64,000 nt of DNA from Pratylenchus scribneri (taxonomy: Eukaryota > Nematoda > Chromadorea > Rhabditida > Pratylenchidae). The position numbers and the translations under genes were made by a program. Positions 11,546 to 25,055 of this stretch are shown here, piece by piece (the stretch's first letter is position 1; each line of letters opens with the position of its first letter). The notes beneath the pieces were generated by a model. It did not search any database. It was not told the origin of the DNA and was given only the letters and a program-made list of their open reading frames with translations. Where the stretch lies: positions 124,001-188,000 of the forward strand of contig JAQSEB010000063.1 in NCBI GenBank assembly GCA_030063045.1. Direction: 5' to 3'.

Positions 11546-13686
11546 TAGTTAAAAATTTATTTTAAGTTAAGTTTAAATTTTTATATTTTTTAAAAGTTAT
11601 TAAAATTGATTAGTAAAATATTTACGGGTTGGCAAAAAATTTTATTATTCTTATTAAAAGACAATAAAATTAAATAAGATTTGTATGTATATAAAAATAT
11701 TTAATCTTTAGATATTAATTTTTATATTCAAAGGAATTAAAATAAGGGAAAATAATTATAAAATTTTAATCGAAATTTTTAAAAAATTTTAAAATAATCT
11801 ATTTCTATATAAAAATTTTTAAAAAAATAGAATTTTGCGTGAATTTGAGAAAATTAATATTAAATCATTTTAAAAATTTTTAACTAATTTTTAATTTTCT
11901 TTCGATCACCATCTCATCCTTTTTTATACTTTTATGAATTTCTCTTTATTTTATAGAATTATTTTCCCAAAAATATTTTATAATTTGTATTTTCAATTAA
12001 AATTTTTTAATTTGAAATGTTTAAATATTCAGGGCTTTAAGATCCACTTTTTAGAATATTTTGATTCGTTATTTGACTGATGATCGTCAAAATCGCTGAG
12101 AGGGAAATGACCCTAAATGGCGGGTAAATTTTTGGATTAAATTTCTCCCTACTAGGCCATTTTGATTAAATTTTGCACTGCACTCTATTATTCGCTTTCG
12201 TTTCACGAATAAAACTCTGGTTTCCTGTGCTTCAATTAAAAAATGTGAAAATGCACATCTTTTTTTTAACATTATTCCTTGACTTTTTTTATTTGACTCG
12301 AATTCGAAACCCGAAACTTGAGATTTTTGGCAAACTCTAAAGACGAAAACTCGACTCGAATTTTTCGACGATTCGCGGCAAACTTGCTATGTGAGTGAAG
12401 CTGATGGGAATTATTTAAATTTTATAAATTATTTAAAAATTTTATTAAGCTTTTTGTGAATTGATTTTGAAACTTGATGAATAATTTTTTTTATTATTTT
12501 TTTTCTCAAAATTTAATTTATTTTTGCCTGAATTTTCGCTTTAATTTTATCTTCATTGATAATTATTTTTTAGTTTATATTATTCTTATTCGGAAAAATA
12601 TATGAGTTAAAAAATTTATTTACTAAATTAAATTCCATTATTAATCCTCTCCCAAAAACCATCATCTTCTTTCATTTACCCATTTACCCATTTTTCCTAG
12701 GATAACAAAATTTTTTTCATTGTGAATGATGTTTTCATGATGCAAATTTAATTTTTAATTTGAAAAAATTTATTCATTTATTCAAATTCCAGCATCTCGA
12801 TTATCACTTCAGAGAGCTGTCTTATTGTTATTTTTATTATAAAAATTCAAATTTTAAAATTAATTTGATTTTCAATATCATTTATTTTAATTTAATTTTC
12901 ATTTTTTTACGGCGATGGTCTATTATTATCTCACAATTTTTATTAATTCTTATTTTTTTAACCCATAAAATTTTGTAACGAATAAATGATTATTAGTCTT
13001 CATTTTAATTTAATTTAAAAATAGAATCCAAAAAACAAAATCCCAAAGTAGAAAAAAAATTTAAAAAATTTATAAAATAATAATATTGTTTAACATATCA
13101 TATACAACTTCATGTTGCTGATTTTTGGTTATTAAGAAAAAGTCAGTATCATAGCCATTCTTGTGCGACATTGTTTAATGGAAAATAAAACAATCTTGAA
13201 CGGCGATATAAGATATCTTTCAAAATTAAAGTATCCTATATTATTCGACATTTTGCATTTAAATAAATCAACTTTAAAAAAATATGACTTTTTATAAGTT
13301 CTTTATTTCGTTCCATTCAAAATATTTTTTAATTAAATTTTAAAATTAAAAAATAAATTTAAATATGCAAATAAAATGCAGTGAACTCTATCATTTTTTG
13401 ATTAGATACGAACAATAAATTGGTATTGTTAGCCCCTTTTGTTTCTAAAACTCCACTCTCCCATCCTTGGGATTAGGGAAATTTACACATAGCTGATAAA
13501 ATAAAAATAATGTCAGTTCAAAAAAGGAAATTCCGATATGAATCTATTACAGTGAATTAAATGATTTAGTGGGAAATTGTATTGATTGATTCAAAATTCA
13601 ATGCCCAAAGATCCTTGCTTTACTGAATTAAAATGTCACTCACTCTAATAAACTAATTATAAATTAAATTTAATTTTAAAATTTAA

Positions 13687-13812
13687 TTATTTATCATCCA
13701 TTAACAAAATGATTTGATTAGTAAATTCCAACAATTGTTTATAAAAATTGATGGAACAAAGCTCAGACTCTGTCAAAAAGGATGGAATTTTGGTTTTAAA
13801 TTTCCTTCTCAT
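13687..13812 (-). CDS. short ORF or last exon, unrecognised
   Basis: A 41-residue minus-strand frame from ATG (13812) to TAA (13689-13687). It can extend upstream to an AG at about 13837, so it may be a terminal exon. The composition (SFLTESELCSINFYKQLLEF and so on) is far more protein-like than the surrounding Asn/Lys/Phe noise. No family is recognised. Two other minus-strand frames between 13800 and 13930 also look protein-like, so the true exon structure is open. Confidence 0.3.
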   Translation of the reverse strand: MRRKFKTKIPSFLTESELCSINFYKQLLEFTNQIILLMDDK

Positions 13813-14394
13813 GATCGAAAATACCGCATTCGATGTTGCACACCTTCATTGGTGACAATTCTCTTAGCAATTAATTTTTAAGAATTCCATTCATCGGGGA
13901 TCCTGGTATCGTCACGAATTTTCGTTTCTATAAAATTTGAAATTCAAATATAATTAATTACCTTCTAATTTTTATTATTTTTATTAATTTTTGTTTTATA
14001 TGGTTGCGGCCTTTTTGAGTCATTATATTCGAAAATAAAATAAATTTATGTGTTCCAAAAAATTATTAAAATAAAATTAAAAATTTTAATTCGATGAAGA
14101 AAAATTATAATAATAAATTCATTTGATTAATTAAAAAGTTCGATTCAAATTTTTTTAAATTTTACCACCAGAATTTTAATATGATTAAAAATTTGCATTT
14201 TTAAAAAAGAGATTCGGTTTATTTTTATATTTTTGTTGATCTAATATAATTTTATTTTTTATATAAAATTTTACAATTTTTTTTGTTTTTAAAATATTTG
14301 AATTGTGTAATTGTAAAATTATGCAAATAAAATTATGGAGTGTTTTGAGAATGAACTAATTTTTAATTCCCAGACAAAGAGTTTTTTTGAAATA

Positions 14395-14610
14395 ATTTTA
14401 GAGTAGAATGATTGTTCCTGTTATCAAATTAAATTAAATGACAATTTTCAAGTTTCAACGATGAATAAAATACCCGAAAAAAGATAGAATGATAATTTGA
14501 GAATATTGTATTTTAAAATGGAGTATTCAATGAATAATATTCATCAAGGAATTTAACCATCACTCAGGGAATGTAGGGCTAAAGCAATTAAATGCCTGAT
14601 GGGTCTAATT
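14395..14610 (+). repeat. dispersed repeat R7, copy 1
   Basis: About 215 bp alignable by eye with 45115-45335: AGAATG..TGA, TGACAATTTTC-like, ATGAATAAAATACCC, AATTTAACCATC and a final block ending AATGCCT. Spacing of the blocks is kept while the bases between drift. Confidence 0.5.
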
Positions 14611-15179
14611 AAAACATAAAAATTTGTTAAATGAATTTTATATTTTGTTATAACAAAATTAAATTTCAATTAAATTGAAAGAAAATTAACTATTAAGTCT
14701 TTTTATGTAATATTTATTGAACTCATAAATAATAATTGGGACAAGAAAATAAAAAAATTTACTTTTACATTAGTTTAATTATTGTAGACCAATCAACCAC
14801 GTCCTAAAAATAATTTTAAAATAATTCAAAAAAAATTAAAGGATTTGAAGACGGCATACACCACACAGACAAATGCATTCCGGTCTCATCCACAAAGAAT
14901 CCAAGTAACTCAATAATTCATTTAGAAATGAAAATGAGGGGATTATTTTTTGGGAATTTTTCGTTTTTAAAATTTACTTTTGAGTTCATTTTTTCCCATT
15001 TTCGCCCAATTATTTTAAAAGAAATTTATTAGAGTTTATCAATATTTATGGGATATATTTTTTTGGGTTATTTATTTTTTTTTTGAAATTTTAATTTTTC
15101 TTTTTTATTTTTATGATTTTTTGCTCTATTTTTTTGATGCTATATGTAACAAACCACTTTTTGAATTTTTCTTTTCAAA

Positions 15180-15370
15180 ATCATGAAATGATATACCAAT
15201 CGACATGTCTCGACGAGAGAATTCCGAATCTGCTTTTGGTTTCGCATAAAAACAAAATAAAAAAGTTAAAGCTGCGCAAAGGAAATACGTAATGGAATTG
15301 CTGCCGTGGGCATTTCAGAGTGGAGTCCTCTATCTGCTCCGCTTCCACCGTCCAGTTCCTGTAAAAATTG
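15180..15370. repeat. partial copy of the 25.4-kb foldback element
   Basis: Carries GATATACCAATCGACATG, GGTTTCGCATAAAA, AAAAAAGTTAAAGCTGCGC and AAAGGAAATACG in the order found, reversed, in the right half of 25428-26227, including a GGAGTCC and GCTCCGC tract. It lacks the long GC hairpin and the outer ends. Confidence 0.65.
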
Positions 15371-15842
15371 CTTGAAATAAAAATAAAAAATAATTAGGTA
15401 ATTCGATAATATTTTTTAAAATATTTACATTAAATTATAATAATTTTTGAATTTTTATGATTTTTTTTATAAATAAGAAAATAAAAAGTCACCTAATATT
15501 GATAGAAAATTTTTAAAAATTATTAAAAGATTGTAAAAATTTTATGAAAACAAAATCAAAAAACAATTATTTTTCAACATTAAAATGCTAAGTGATATCT
15601 GTCTGGACTGATGAAGAATATTTGGGAGCAAATTTTTGAAATTAAAATATTTTAATTAAAATTTATGATTTTTTAATAATGCAAAAATTTATGAGTTGTA
15701 CTTTTTGAGAATTATTATTTATCATAATAATATTTAAAATTTAAAATTTCCAATAAAATAAATATTAAACAATTGTATTTTAATTTTATTTTTTTATTCA
15801 TTTTTTAATTTATATTCGATTGGTTTGCTAGATACTATTTTA

Positions 15843-15910
15843 TAGGAAAATAATATTTTTGTGATTATAAAATTTCATAAAAATTAAATTAATTTATGTG
15901 GTGCAAAATA
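15843..15910 (+). repeat. dispersed repeat R2
   Basis: R2 is a ~70-bp AT-rich unit: GGAAAATAATATTTTT, then TTCATAAAAATTAAAT, then AATTTATGTG(T/G)TGCAAAA. Plus-orientation copies are here and at 21535, 28541 and 29801; minus copies are at 19856, 38545, 39503, 42102 and 54822. It has no coding potential or clear terminal repeats. Confidence 0.55.
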
Positions 15911-16439
15911 TTATATTTTCATTTCGAATTTGAATAGTGTTCTAAACTTTTATTTTAATTTTCCTTCATAATTTCTGAATTATTAAACTTACATATACAT
16001 GATCTTAGCTCAGCTAAAGTCAATGTTAATTTGAATTGAGCAAAGTTAACAAAACATTAAACAAATTTTTTTCCATTTTTAAATTGAACCCATAAAAATG
16101 TTTATTTTACTTTATTAATTTAATAATCGTGCAGAATTGATTAATTAAAAAAAGAATGGCATTCTTTATCAAATAATAAATAATAGTTATATTAAATTAA
16201 ATTTAAAAGCTAATAAGATATGAAAAATGAATAAATATCATTTTTTTGTAAATAATCCTTATAGCGTTTAGTGTTGAATTAAAGAAAAAATGCTAATTCA
16301 TACTACGGTTGGACTAGGATTAACAGGGATCACCGAATCCAGAGAGTTCCGAGAATTAAATGAGAATAAAAAAAATTTAATTAATTAAATTAAAATATTT
16401 TGTGAAACATAAATAATATTTAATGTTCATTTCCCAATG

Positions 16440-16505
16440 CTGATTTAAGAATTTCGCTAGCATCAACAATTAATTCGTTTTCTCATAGATTCGAACTGAA
16501 TGAAG
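16440..16505 (+). repeat. dispersed repeat R8, copy 2
   Basis: TTTCGCTAGCATCAACAATT matches the core of 11455-11545, followed by a GATTCGAACTGAA block that parallels the other copy. Confidence 0.4.
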
Positions 16506-19311
16506 TAACTAAATTTTTAATTCATAAGAATAGGTAAAAATTGAATTTAAGGAAGTAAATTTTGAATTTTTTTGAGAATAATAGCAGTAAACAAATCCAA
16601 CTTAATTGGTTCATTTTTTGTGTAGAAATCCAAAAATTATTGGACAACAACCGAGTAAAAAGATATTTTATCATAAGAATTTTTAAAATATATATTCAAA
16701 TGAAACTATCAATTTTGTTCATATTTTTTTCCATTATTTTCACCATCAATAAATTTTCTTGAAAAACAATAATACAAACGAAGCAGCTTTACTAAAAACA
16801 AATCCCAAAATCACCAAAATATCTCGAAAATTTTATTTATCATTTCTTAAAATTTTTCTAGTTCTTTTCACCAATTTTTGGTGATTTCAATTGCAAATTT
16901 ATGGAAACTCAAAAAAAGCCAAGCCAAATTATTGACTAAAAAAGTAGGTCATCCATCCAATAATCTCCTCTGCCCACTGTCCACACACATATTCTTATTT
17001 GCCATCCATTTTTTACATTCGCTCGCATTTTTGCCCACCATTCCTTCCTCTAGTATATTTTACTCTTCCCATCCAATTTACTAATTTCTAATATTCATTA
17101 ATAAATTAGCTAAAATTGAACCGAATTTATTAATACATAATATTCAGATGAATGGCAACGACCAATAATATTTATTGCTTTGGCAAAAATTAAATCAACT
17201 AAAAATAAAAAATTAATTAATAAATAAGAAAAAATTTTTATTCTTGCCATTAAACAAAATTAAAATAATTAAAAATAAATTTTAAAAAAAATGGTTCGTT
17301 ATTGAATGGATGCCAATTTATTTGTGTGTCAAATTCCCACTCTTTCCCCAATAATGCCCAGCATAGTTGGGTGTTTTGCTTAGTCCATTTTCTATCCAAT
17401 TCCCCCAAATATTCAGCAGCAATAATTATTTTGGTCCCAAAACATTTTTCAGATCAAAATGCAATATTACATGCTTATTGCCAATAATCATTATTTTTTT
17501 TAAATATTATATATATTTAATTTCATCACAATATGTTTAAAATTGTGCAAATTAAAAATTACACAATTTTGCCATTTTTATGCTAACATTTTAAAAATAA
17601 AAAATATCATTAAAAATTTTGTTGTCTTATTTGCATCGCAATGAAATATAAATTAAAATATAAAATAATAATTTTTAGTTCTACTCAAGTCCTCTACATC
17701 TACTTTTCTTTCTTCTCATATCATTTTCTTTATTGGGCAGAATAAAAAAAATGTAAATATTTTATATTAAATTTGAATAAACTAATTTATTTGGTTATTT
17801 TTTAAAGACAACAGATTGATGTTCGTTCACGAAGAAGGGCAAACGACAGAAGGGCACTCAAACAGGCAACAACCAACAAAAATAAAATGCAATTTCTGGA
17901 TGTTCGGCTATTTCACCTTTTCTTTCTGAGCTGTTGAGACATCTTTTTATGCCTCATTCATTTATTAATTCGATTTCGAGCAGTGGTAATGACAGAAAAT
18001 ATGTGCAGCTGAGGAAATCATTTATTTCCAATGATGCGTGTGATTGCTGTTGCAGTTAGAACCACATTTTTGTGCTCGAATTACTTTCCTTTGTGGGTTT
18101 TTTAAAGAAATTTATTTTTATTCGCAAAAAGACAACAAAATTTAAAAAAAATGTTTATTTTTAATGAGATTAAAATTAATTTTGCTTAATGAATAAAAAT
18201 GCATTCAATTAATCAAATTTTCATAGCTTGAAATTCGAGGAATTGAGGAAAACAAGGCCAAAAATATGTGGAATCAAAATTTTAATTTATAGCCATATTT
18301 TGAAAAAGAAAATATTTTTGACAGTTTTATATTCATTAAATCAATTAATTGCATTGTCATTTTATCTGTTTTTCAATCCATTCTAAATTTCTCTCGCCCC
18401 AAAATTCCAACAGTATTTTATTGTTTTTTGTGGAATACATTTATAAAATGATTATTACATCCATCCTTGCCAATGCCAATATATGCGTTGACTGATTCAT
18501 TTCATCACCATCAAGCCTATTATTTTTGCCATAACATATGCTCTCACAAATTTTGTTTGCCAATTTTACCTCAATTTGGAGAATCGAAAAAAGTTTCACC
18601 AAAATTCAAGTGTATCTTTATATGTAGATGATAATTTTGGGAATCTAGGCATCGTACAAGCTTGAGAGTAAGTTTAGTTGGCCCATTTCAATCCAATTGC
18701 TTTATTTCCCATTAAATATTCAAAAGTTCTTGTTTTTTACAATTATTTTTGGCCTCAAATCTTCAACAATTCAGAATATCAAATTATTCTAAAAATTATT
18801 ATTATTTACATCTAAAATTGTGCATTTGCATTTTACATATAATTAATTGTAAATGAACGTAAAGTCAAAAAAATTGAAAAATTTTGTTTTTATAGTTCAA
18901 TTCAACTTATCAACATCTACCCGGAGCCACATTTTTTGGCGCGAATTTTGAAAATCTGGTGAAAATGGACAAATATTTTCAATCGTATGGAGAATATGGA
19001 AATGCATGTATTTTGGGAATATTATTAAAATGCTTATATTTTACAAAGATATTTAAAAAATTTTTACATTTCCATTTTAAAAATCTAGTAAAAATATAGT
19101 GAATATAACAATTTTTCATCATTTCGAAAATAATTTGAAAATTTGAAACATTTTCAAAATCTTTTGGCCAAGATTTTCAATATCTAGTCGAATTATAGGT
19201 GAAAATGTATTTTCAAAATGGGACAAATTTTCAGAATATTTTCAAAATATTTCGAGACACAATTTTCATCCTACAGTCCCAAAACAGTGTGAAAAATCAT
19301 TTTCAAAACAC

Positions 19312-19580
19312 AAGAAGGCTCTCGCGCACCCCAGGATCTCGAAAATCCCAAGATGTCGCCCACCCCGCGTTTTCGAGAATCCCGGGATCCCGTGCACTCG
19401 GGAGTCCCAGGACCCTGCGCGAGTCCAATCCCTATGGCTAATACGCCGGAACCCTGCCCCCCAAAAGGGGGCAGAAACCATGTCTTCCCCTTATAAATCG
19501 GGGGGCTATATGGGCTGAAGGATAAAAAAATTTTATGAGAAGCACACAATAGGAGGAAATAGACAGAGCCATCTCTGTTC
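19312..19580. repeat. GC-rich island, possible solo LTR or inserted element
   Basis: About 270 bp near 55% GC in DNA below 25% GC. It has repeated CCCGGGATCCCG-like words, a CCCCCCAAAAGGGGGC hairpin, and TTATAAATCGGGG that could be a TATA box. The flanks on both sides carry TTTTCAAAA-type words. No pair of ends or target duplication was found, so the type of element is open. Confidence 0.35.
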
Positions 19581-19855
19581 ATCTAAATTAAATAGTACAC
19601 ATTCTGCCATTTTCAAAATAGAATTCTTATTTTGAAAATTGGCATAATTCTGAAAATAAACTGTAAAATTTGCTATATTCTGATAATATTTTAGTCAAAT
19701 TCTTAAATATCATGTGAAAATAAGACTTAGAATAAATTTCAAAATTATTAAAAAAAATTTTACACCGAAAATATTGCAGGTAGAAAATTAACACTGTTTA
19801 ATTCAAAAAAATTTCTTTTCATCAAATTAATTTGTTTATTGATGATTTTATTTTG

Positions 19856-19910
19856 TGCCACATAAATTTATTTAATTTTTATGAATTCTTAAAACTGAAA
19901 AAATTAATTT
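19856..19910 (-). repeat. dispersed repeat R2
   Basis: Minus copy of the R2 unit: TGCCACATAAATTTATTTAA followed by TTTTTATGAATTCTTAAAA. Confidence 0.45.
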
Positions 19911-21152
19911 CTCATAAAATGTCAAACCAGAAGGCCCATAATATAAAGATTAATATAAAAAAATAAATAAAAATAATCTAAAATTATTTTATTGCATTTT
20001 TAATTTTTAAATATAATCCGTCCATAAATCAAATATTTTTTTGCTTAATCATTATTAAAATTTTGCAAGCCTACCAGTAATCATGCAGGCAATGATGCAG
20101 ATAGTATGAATTAAAAATTTAGCAATACGGTGGATGGCGGCCTTATTCATTTGAACCCCATAGATGAAGAATACATTCTAGTCAGCATTGCCAAATAGTA
20201 AGGGAGAAACTTTTTGCACAAATCAAGTTTGAGAAATTTTTAAAATTATCTTTTTTGTGAATTAAAAAATTATTTTACAAATGAATGAGATATTCGAAAA
20301 AATTTTCATTTTTTTTCACTAATAAATTTATTAGGAAAATTTAATACATGAAGTTATTTACATCTTTGCTTAATTTAAATTAAAAAATATTAAATTTTGA
20401 AACCCATAAGAATTTCAAAATAGAAAAATAATAAATATTGGGCAAAAAATTTTAGGAATGATATCGTGCACTACCCTATCACACAAAAATTGAATATTCT
20501 TTATTTTGATTAAAAAGCAATAAATTTAAATAAAATATAAATAAAATTATTGATCCAAAAAATTTAATTTTGTTCCAATAAAGTAAATATTTGTTCATAG
20601 AATTGAAAAAATGTGAAAATATTTTAAAAAAGTAAATTTAATTTTTATAATTAAACTTTACTAAGAAATAAAAATCAAGAGAAAAAATGCCGAATTATTT
20701 TCATTTCATATGCAAATGAATTTATTTTCTTTTTCTTCCTTATTCAAAATATTTTTATTGGTCCACTCATCAATTTAATTTTGACATTTTTTTCTCCAAA
20801 TTTTACTTTATTTTAAAGTCAACCCAAAAAAGAAAATAATCTTATTAAGAAAATATATAATTTTATTTGAAACCCATAATTTTTTTTTTCAAACTTTTTG
20901 ATATAATAATCGAAAAATTTGAATTAATAAATTAAAATTATATGATGAGGCATTGAACATAAATAATAAAAATTGATTTAAAAAATCTAAAAAATATTTT
21001 TATTGATCACTCATCATCATCAATTTTATTTTTATTTTATCTAAAATGTATGGAATTATTAGAAAGTAGGGATAAAGAGTAGGGAATTATAATGGATATA
21101 CCGTATAAATATTGTTTCTTTTTAATTAAATAAAAGTTAAATTTAATGTGAC

Positions 21153-21205
21153 TGCCGCAAGCTTTGGCAATTCGAAGATTTTGAACAAAAGGGGATGGGT
21201 GGCGA
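21153..21205 (-). CDS. possible filamin-type exon fragment
   Basis: A minus-strand frame reads SRHPSPFVQNLRIAKACG. The SPF..N block with flanking residues is the pattern at the end of filamin immunoglobulin-like repeats. AG precedes at 21207-21206 and a GT follows at 21152-21151, but neither splice context is strong. It lies downstream of the better filamin exon at 22590-22360 on the same strand and could belong to it. Short and uncertain. Confidence 0.2.
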
Positions 21206-21534
21206 CTGTCATTCAAAGTATGCGAGTGAAGTTTTGTGAATTTTTTATATACAATTAATAAATTTAATTTTTCCAAAGAAGGGAAAATTATAAATATAAT
21301 TTATTTAATTTTAGTTTATTTTATATTGGATTGTGTCAGGTGCTAGATTATCAACATCCTCTATGATTTAAATCCTCATCAATAAGGATTCCTTAGTATC
21401 CCTTGATTTTTATCCCTTTAATTTAAAATTTCAATATAATATTAATATAATTAAATTCCATTTGATTTTAAATTTAAATTATTTTTATTAATTTTTTATT
21501 TTTATTTGCTTTTCCCTGTTTTTCGCATTATATG

Positions 21535-21600
21535 AGGAAAATAATATTTTTAAGTCTTAAGATTTAATAAAAATTAAATAAATTTATGTGTTGCAAAAAT
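21535..21600 (+). repeat. dispersed repeat R2
   Basis: Plus copy of R2: GAGGAAAATAATATTTTTAA, then TTAAGATTTAATAAAAATTA, then ATTTATGTGTTGCAAAA. Confidence 0.5.
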
Positions 21601-22359
21601 TATTTAGCCAAACACCAATCATATCAGAAAAATTTCATTCAATTCATCAGCAGATGCGGGAATTCTTCGTGCATTCTATCCTTCATCGAATCCAACTCCA
21701 TTCTTCAAAATTAATTATCGGCTATTATTTTCCCATTCTTTACTTGACCAAATAAAATTCATTTTATAGATTTTCTTCCTCATAAATTCGGCATTATCAC
21801 ATTGCATAATTTACAAAATTTTTTAATTTTTAATTAACCCATTAAAAATTTTAAAAATATTTGATGGAAAATTTTATTTTTTTAAATTATTATTTTAAAT
21901 TTATTTAAATTTTTTATTTGATGGATGATTTCGTAATTTTTTTATAGGACAAGATTAATTTAAAAATTTTTAAAAATGATCATTAAAATTTTCCCCAAGA
22001 ATAGAGTTTTTGAAAAATTTTTTCAATTACAACTTTTTTATTATTTGGATCGGTCAGATCGGTGATCGGAACTGTATAGCACAGAATATTCATTTTTGGG
22101 CCAATTTCACCTTTTTTATAAAATATCAAAATCGCAATGTTGAAATGAAAATTTTACAAATCAATATTAAAATTTTTAATTTCAATTTTATTTTGTGAAG
22201 GGTTATGACAATAAAATTTTTAAAACCAAAAAAATTGTAAAATAATTCATATATAAATATTTTAACATGGGTTGTAGATTCAAATTTACTTGTGATTTCC
22301 GTCGTCTCATCCGGCCTTCGATTTGTGTTGTGCCGAATTCGTTCGCCATTTTCATTTAC

Positions 22360-22590
22360 CTTCAATACTCCAGGCTGTTTGTTTGCATCAAAAATCAATG
22401 ATGCCTGTTGACCCCTTTCCACCGTATAATCCAATGCAGCCCCATGGACGGTTGGAGCCCTTTGTTCTTCGACCACTAATGAAAATGGAGAGCCGGGAAT
22501 GGTGAAACCGGCCAATTTCAGAGATAATTTATGGATTCCCAATTTGGTGGGTAAAAATGTGAATGAATCTTCTCCAAGGGAATTTTTGAT
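22360..22590 (-). CDS. filamin-type repeat exon
   Basis: A 77-codon minus-strand exon starts after TTAACAG and ends AAG before GTAAAT; both phases are 0. The protein has the closing part of a filamin immunoglobulin-like repeat (LGIHKLSLKLAGFTIPGSPF, then SLVVEE) and the start of the next (a VHGAALDYTVERGQQASLIF block). Filamins are long actin cross-linkers built of many such repeats, so this is an inner exon of a longer gene, or an isolated fragment. The neighbouring exons were not identified with confidence; a weak one is at 21153-21205. The long AT-rich gaps around it would be introns. Confidence 0.6.
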
Positions 22591-24749
22591 CTGTTAAAAA
22601 ATATTATGAAATCTATTTTTGAAAATATAAGTGTGATTTGATATTATTCTATCAAATATCTACAAAAAAAAAGAGAGATTTTCAATGGAGTCAAAAATAA
22701 AAAATATTTTTAATATTCACATTTTTTCGAAATAAAAATTGTCAATTCTCTAAATTAAAAAATACTTTAAGGATCGATAATATAATTATTAATTTTTAAA
22801 TGTTATCATTTTATTGAAATAAAAAATCAAAATCCCATAAAACATTATTTGTACTATTTCGTTATATTTTTTAAAATTTACAATAAATTTGACATGACAA
22901 TGGATAAAATATAATTTGTGCAAAATATTTTAAAAGTAAAATTAAAATAATTAAATTAAATGAATATTTAATTCAAACAATTTCAAAAATTTTTTAAATA
23001 AAAAATTTTAACCCAAAAACCAATAAAAATAGTTAAATTTTGTAAATTTTTTGAGATGGAAATCCCATAATATTTATTTCTAAGAAACGAATTTTAAATT
23101 TTAGGTGATGATAACTAATCTTTAATTATGCATATCACATCATTGATACAAGTTAGATGAAATTTTAAATAAAATTTGTGAAAACCAGAATTGGTCAACC
23201 TATCTATTGAGGCAAGAAAATTAATAAATATGCACTTATTTTTCGGCTTAATTTATTAATCTTTAAAATTTTTTCAAAATTTAATATTATTTTTATTCAT
23301 TTAAAAAAATTTAATTATATTGTACTGTTTTTAAGATAAAAAATATTTTTGATTAATCCAATTATTATATAAGTTATTGAATTTAATTTTTGATTTAAAT
23401 TATAATTTTTTTATTCATTTTTTGTTTGTTGACGAAATTGCACATTTTATAAAAGAAAGACTTTTTAAGATTTATATTGAAATTCTCATTTAAAAAGTTT
23501 ACGAGATGAAAAATAATTTTTCTTTCTTTTTTGACAAATTATGAAAAAACAAATAATTATATTTTAAATTATAAAAGAAGAAATATTTTAAAAATTTAAT
23601 GCTATTTTCAGTTTTTTTACAGCAGATGAAGAACATAAAATTAATGTACTCATTTTTGATCGATAGCAAATGCGAAAAATCTTTACATTACCAAATTGGA
23701 GAAAGATACATGACGCTGAGTTTTAATTGGATAAAGAAAACGTGTTGAATAGATAATCATGAGAAAGTGTAAATTTTATTCGATTGCCTTCCCTTTCATT
23801 AGCAGGGACGAAAAATAAATTATTAACAATTTATATAATGATCCTGAATATGATGATGACAATGATTTTTTCATTTAGGTTACCTTTTCAGCATTAAATA
23901 TATGTGTAGTTAAATCATTATAATTTCATTATAAAATTTTTTAAAGAAAATCCACTAATTGTTGAAGCAAAAGATAAAATTTTTTAACCCATAAAACATT
24001 TTCATTTAAATTATTTTAAGTTTTCAATTTTTTTTTTTGAGATTTTAAAATCAGTGACGAACGACCAAACAATATTAATAAAAATAAATAAAGAAAATTT
24101 AAAAAATTATTAAAAGATTTTATTTAAATTTGTGAAAACACAATCAAACCAACAAGAAATAACTAAATCGACGTCCAATAATAAAATGGATTAGGAAATT
24201 CAGCAAAAGAATAAATTTTTAAAATATGGTACATCTAGGTCAAGTACTGAAATTCATAATTGATGTTTCAGGATATAATTTTTTGATTTATATTTATAAT
24301 ACAACTTAAAAATGCTTTTTAATAAACTTATTACCAAAATTTTATTATGGTTTGTGGATTTCATTTCATTTAGTCTGAAAAAATATTAAATATTTTTTAA
24401 AATAGTTCTATAAATTTAATTTAAAATTAATTTCTCTATTTTGGCAGATTGAGAATACACTTAATGATCCTCTCCCATATTTAGGTCGCGATTTTTCGAC
24501 AATTTAATATTCTAATTTTTTGAAATTTAATTTTTTCAATCGTTTAATGTTGCATATGCATTTATTTGCATCCTATAGTGCAAATTATTAATTTAGACCA
24601 ATTTAGATAATTTATAATTCTTAAGACAGAATAACCGAATAATTAATTGGTGCTGGTACGAAATGGGCAATCGTAGATAAACTAGACAATTTCGACATTC
24701 GCTTTTAAATTCTAAATTTCTTAAGTATTGATTGTTAAAATTTTCCATA
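22591..24749. other. AT-rich stretch, no gene seen
   Basis: Low-complexity AT-rich DNA with no protein-like frame, splice-bounded exon or paired terminal repeat recognised. It could be an intron of the filamin-type gene. Confidence 0.5.
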
Positions 24750-25055
24750 GATGTTTTTGTAATTCCAACTCATAGACAAATTGAGGGATAGATTTAAATA
24801 AATCGTTCCTAATAATTGAGTGAAATCAGACGAAAGTCTCCTAGTAAAGGTAGACAAAATTGTTCTCTCTTCAAGAGTTGAATAAATTAAATTTTGGAAT
24901 TGCATTGCCTTTGATTAGGCAATGCTAAAAATTTTATTGAATTTATTTTTTGCAAAATTTTTTGTTTCAATATTTTACTAATTTATATTGGAAATAGAAT
25001 GATTTTTTTATTTTCGTATCTAAGTATTGAATACATTTTATTAAATTTTGTTAAT
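24750..25055 (+). repeat. dispersed repeat R1, partial copy
   Basis: R1 is a ~430-bp unit whose landmarks are ATTCCAACTCATAGACAAAT, AGGTAGAC.AAATT.TTCACT and the palindrome-like GCATTGCCT..AGGCAATGC. This copy lacks the first ~130 bp. Other copies: 25056-25427, 27785-28215, 52490-52710, 53035-53465 and 53485-53930. Confidence 0.65.

Larger units (their letters stand above)
8668..13686. other. long AT-rich gene-poor stretch
   Basis: No supported gene over about 5 kb. Holds one R5 copy (10205-10300), one R8 copy (11455-11545) and scattered AACCCATAAA-type words. Open frames here are low-complexity Lys/Asn/Phe/Ile runs typical of AT-rich non-coding DNA. Confidence 0.6.
13813..21139. other. AT-rich gene-poor stretch with scattered repeats
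   Basis: No gene is supported. Contents: an R7 copy (14395-14610), a partial foldback copy (15180-15370), R2 copies (15843-15910, 19856-19910), an R8 copy (16440-16505) and a GC-rich island (19312-19580). A 63-bp segment at 14842-14904, between an AAAG and a GTAACT donor, could be an exon. Pyrimidine-rich, slightly GC-higher stretches at 16950-17080 and 17300-17480 have open frames, but no splice or homology support. Confidence 0.5.

Noticed and set aside
12760..12978. 72-residue Phe/Ile/Tyr-rich frame
   Set aside because: AT-rich composition gives such hydrophobic-looking frames throughout this stretch; no splice sites or motif.
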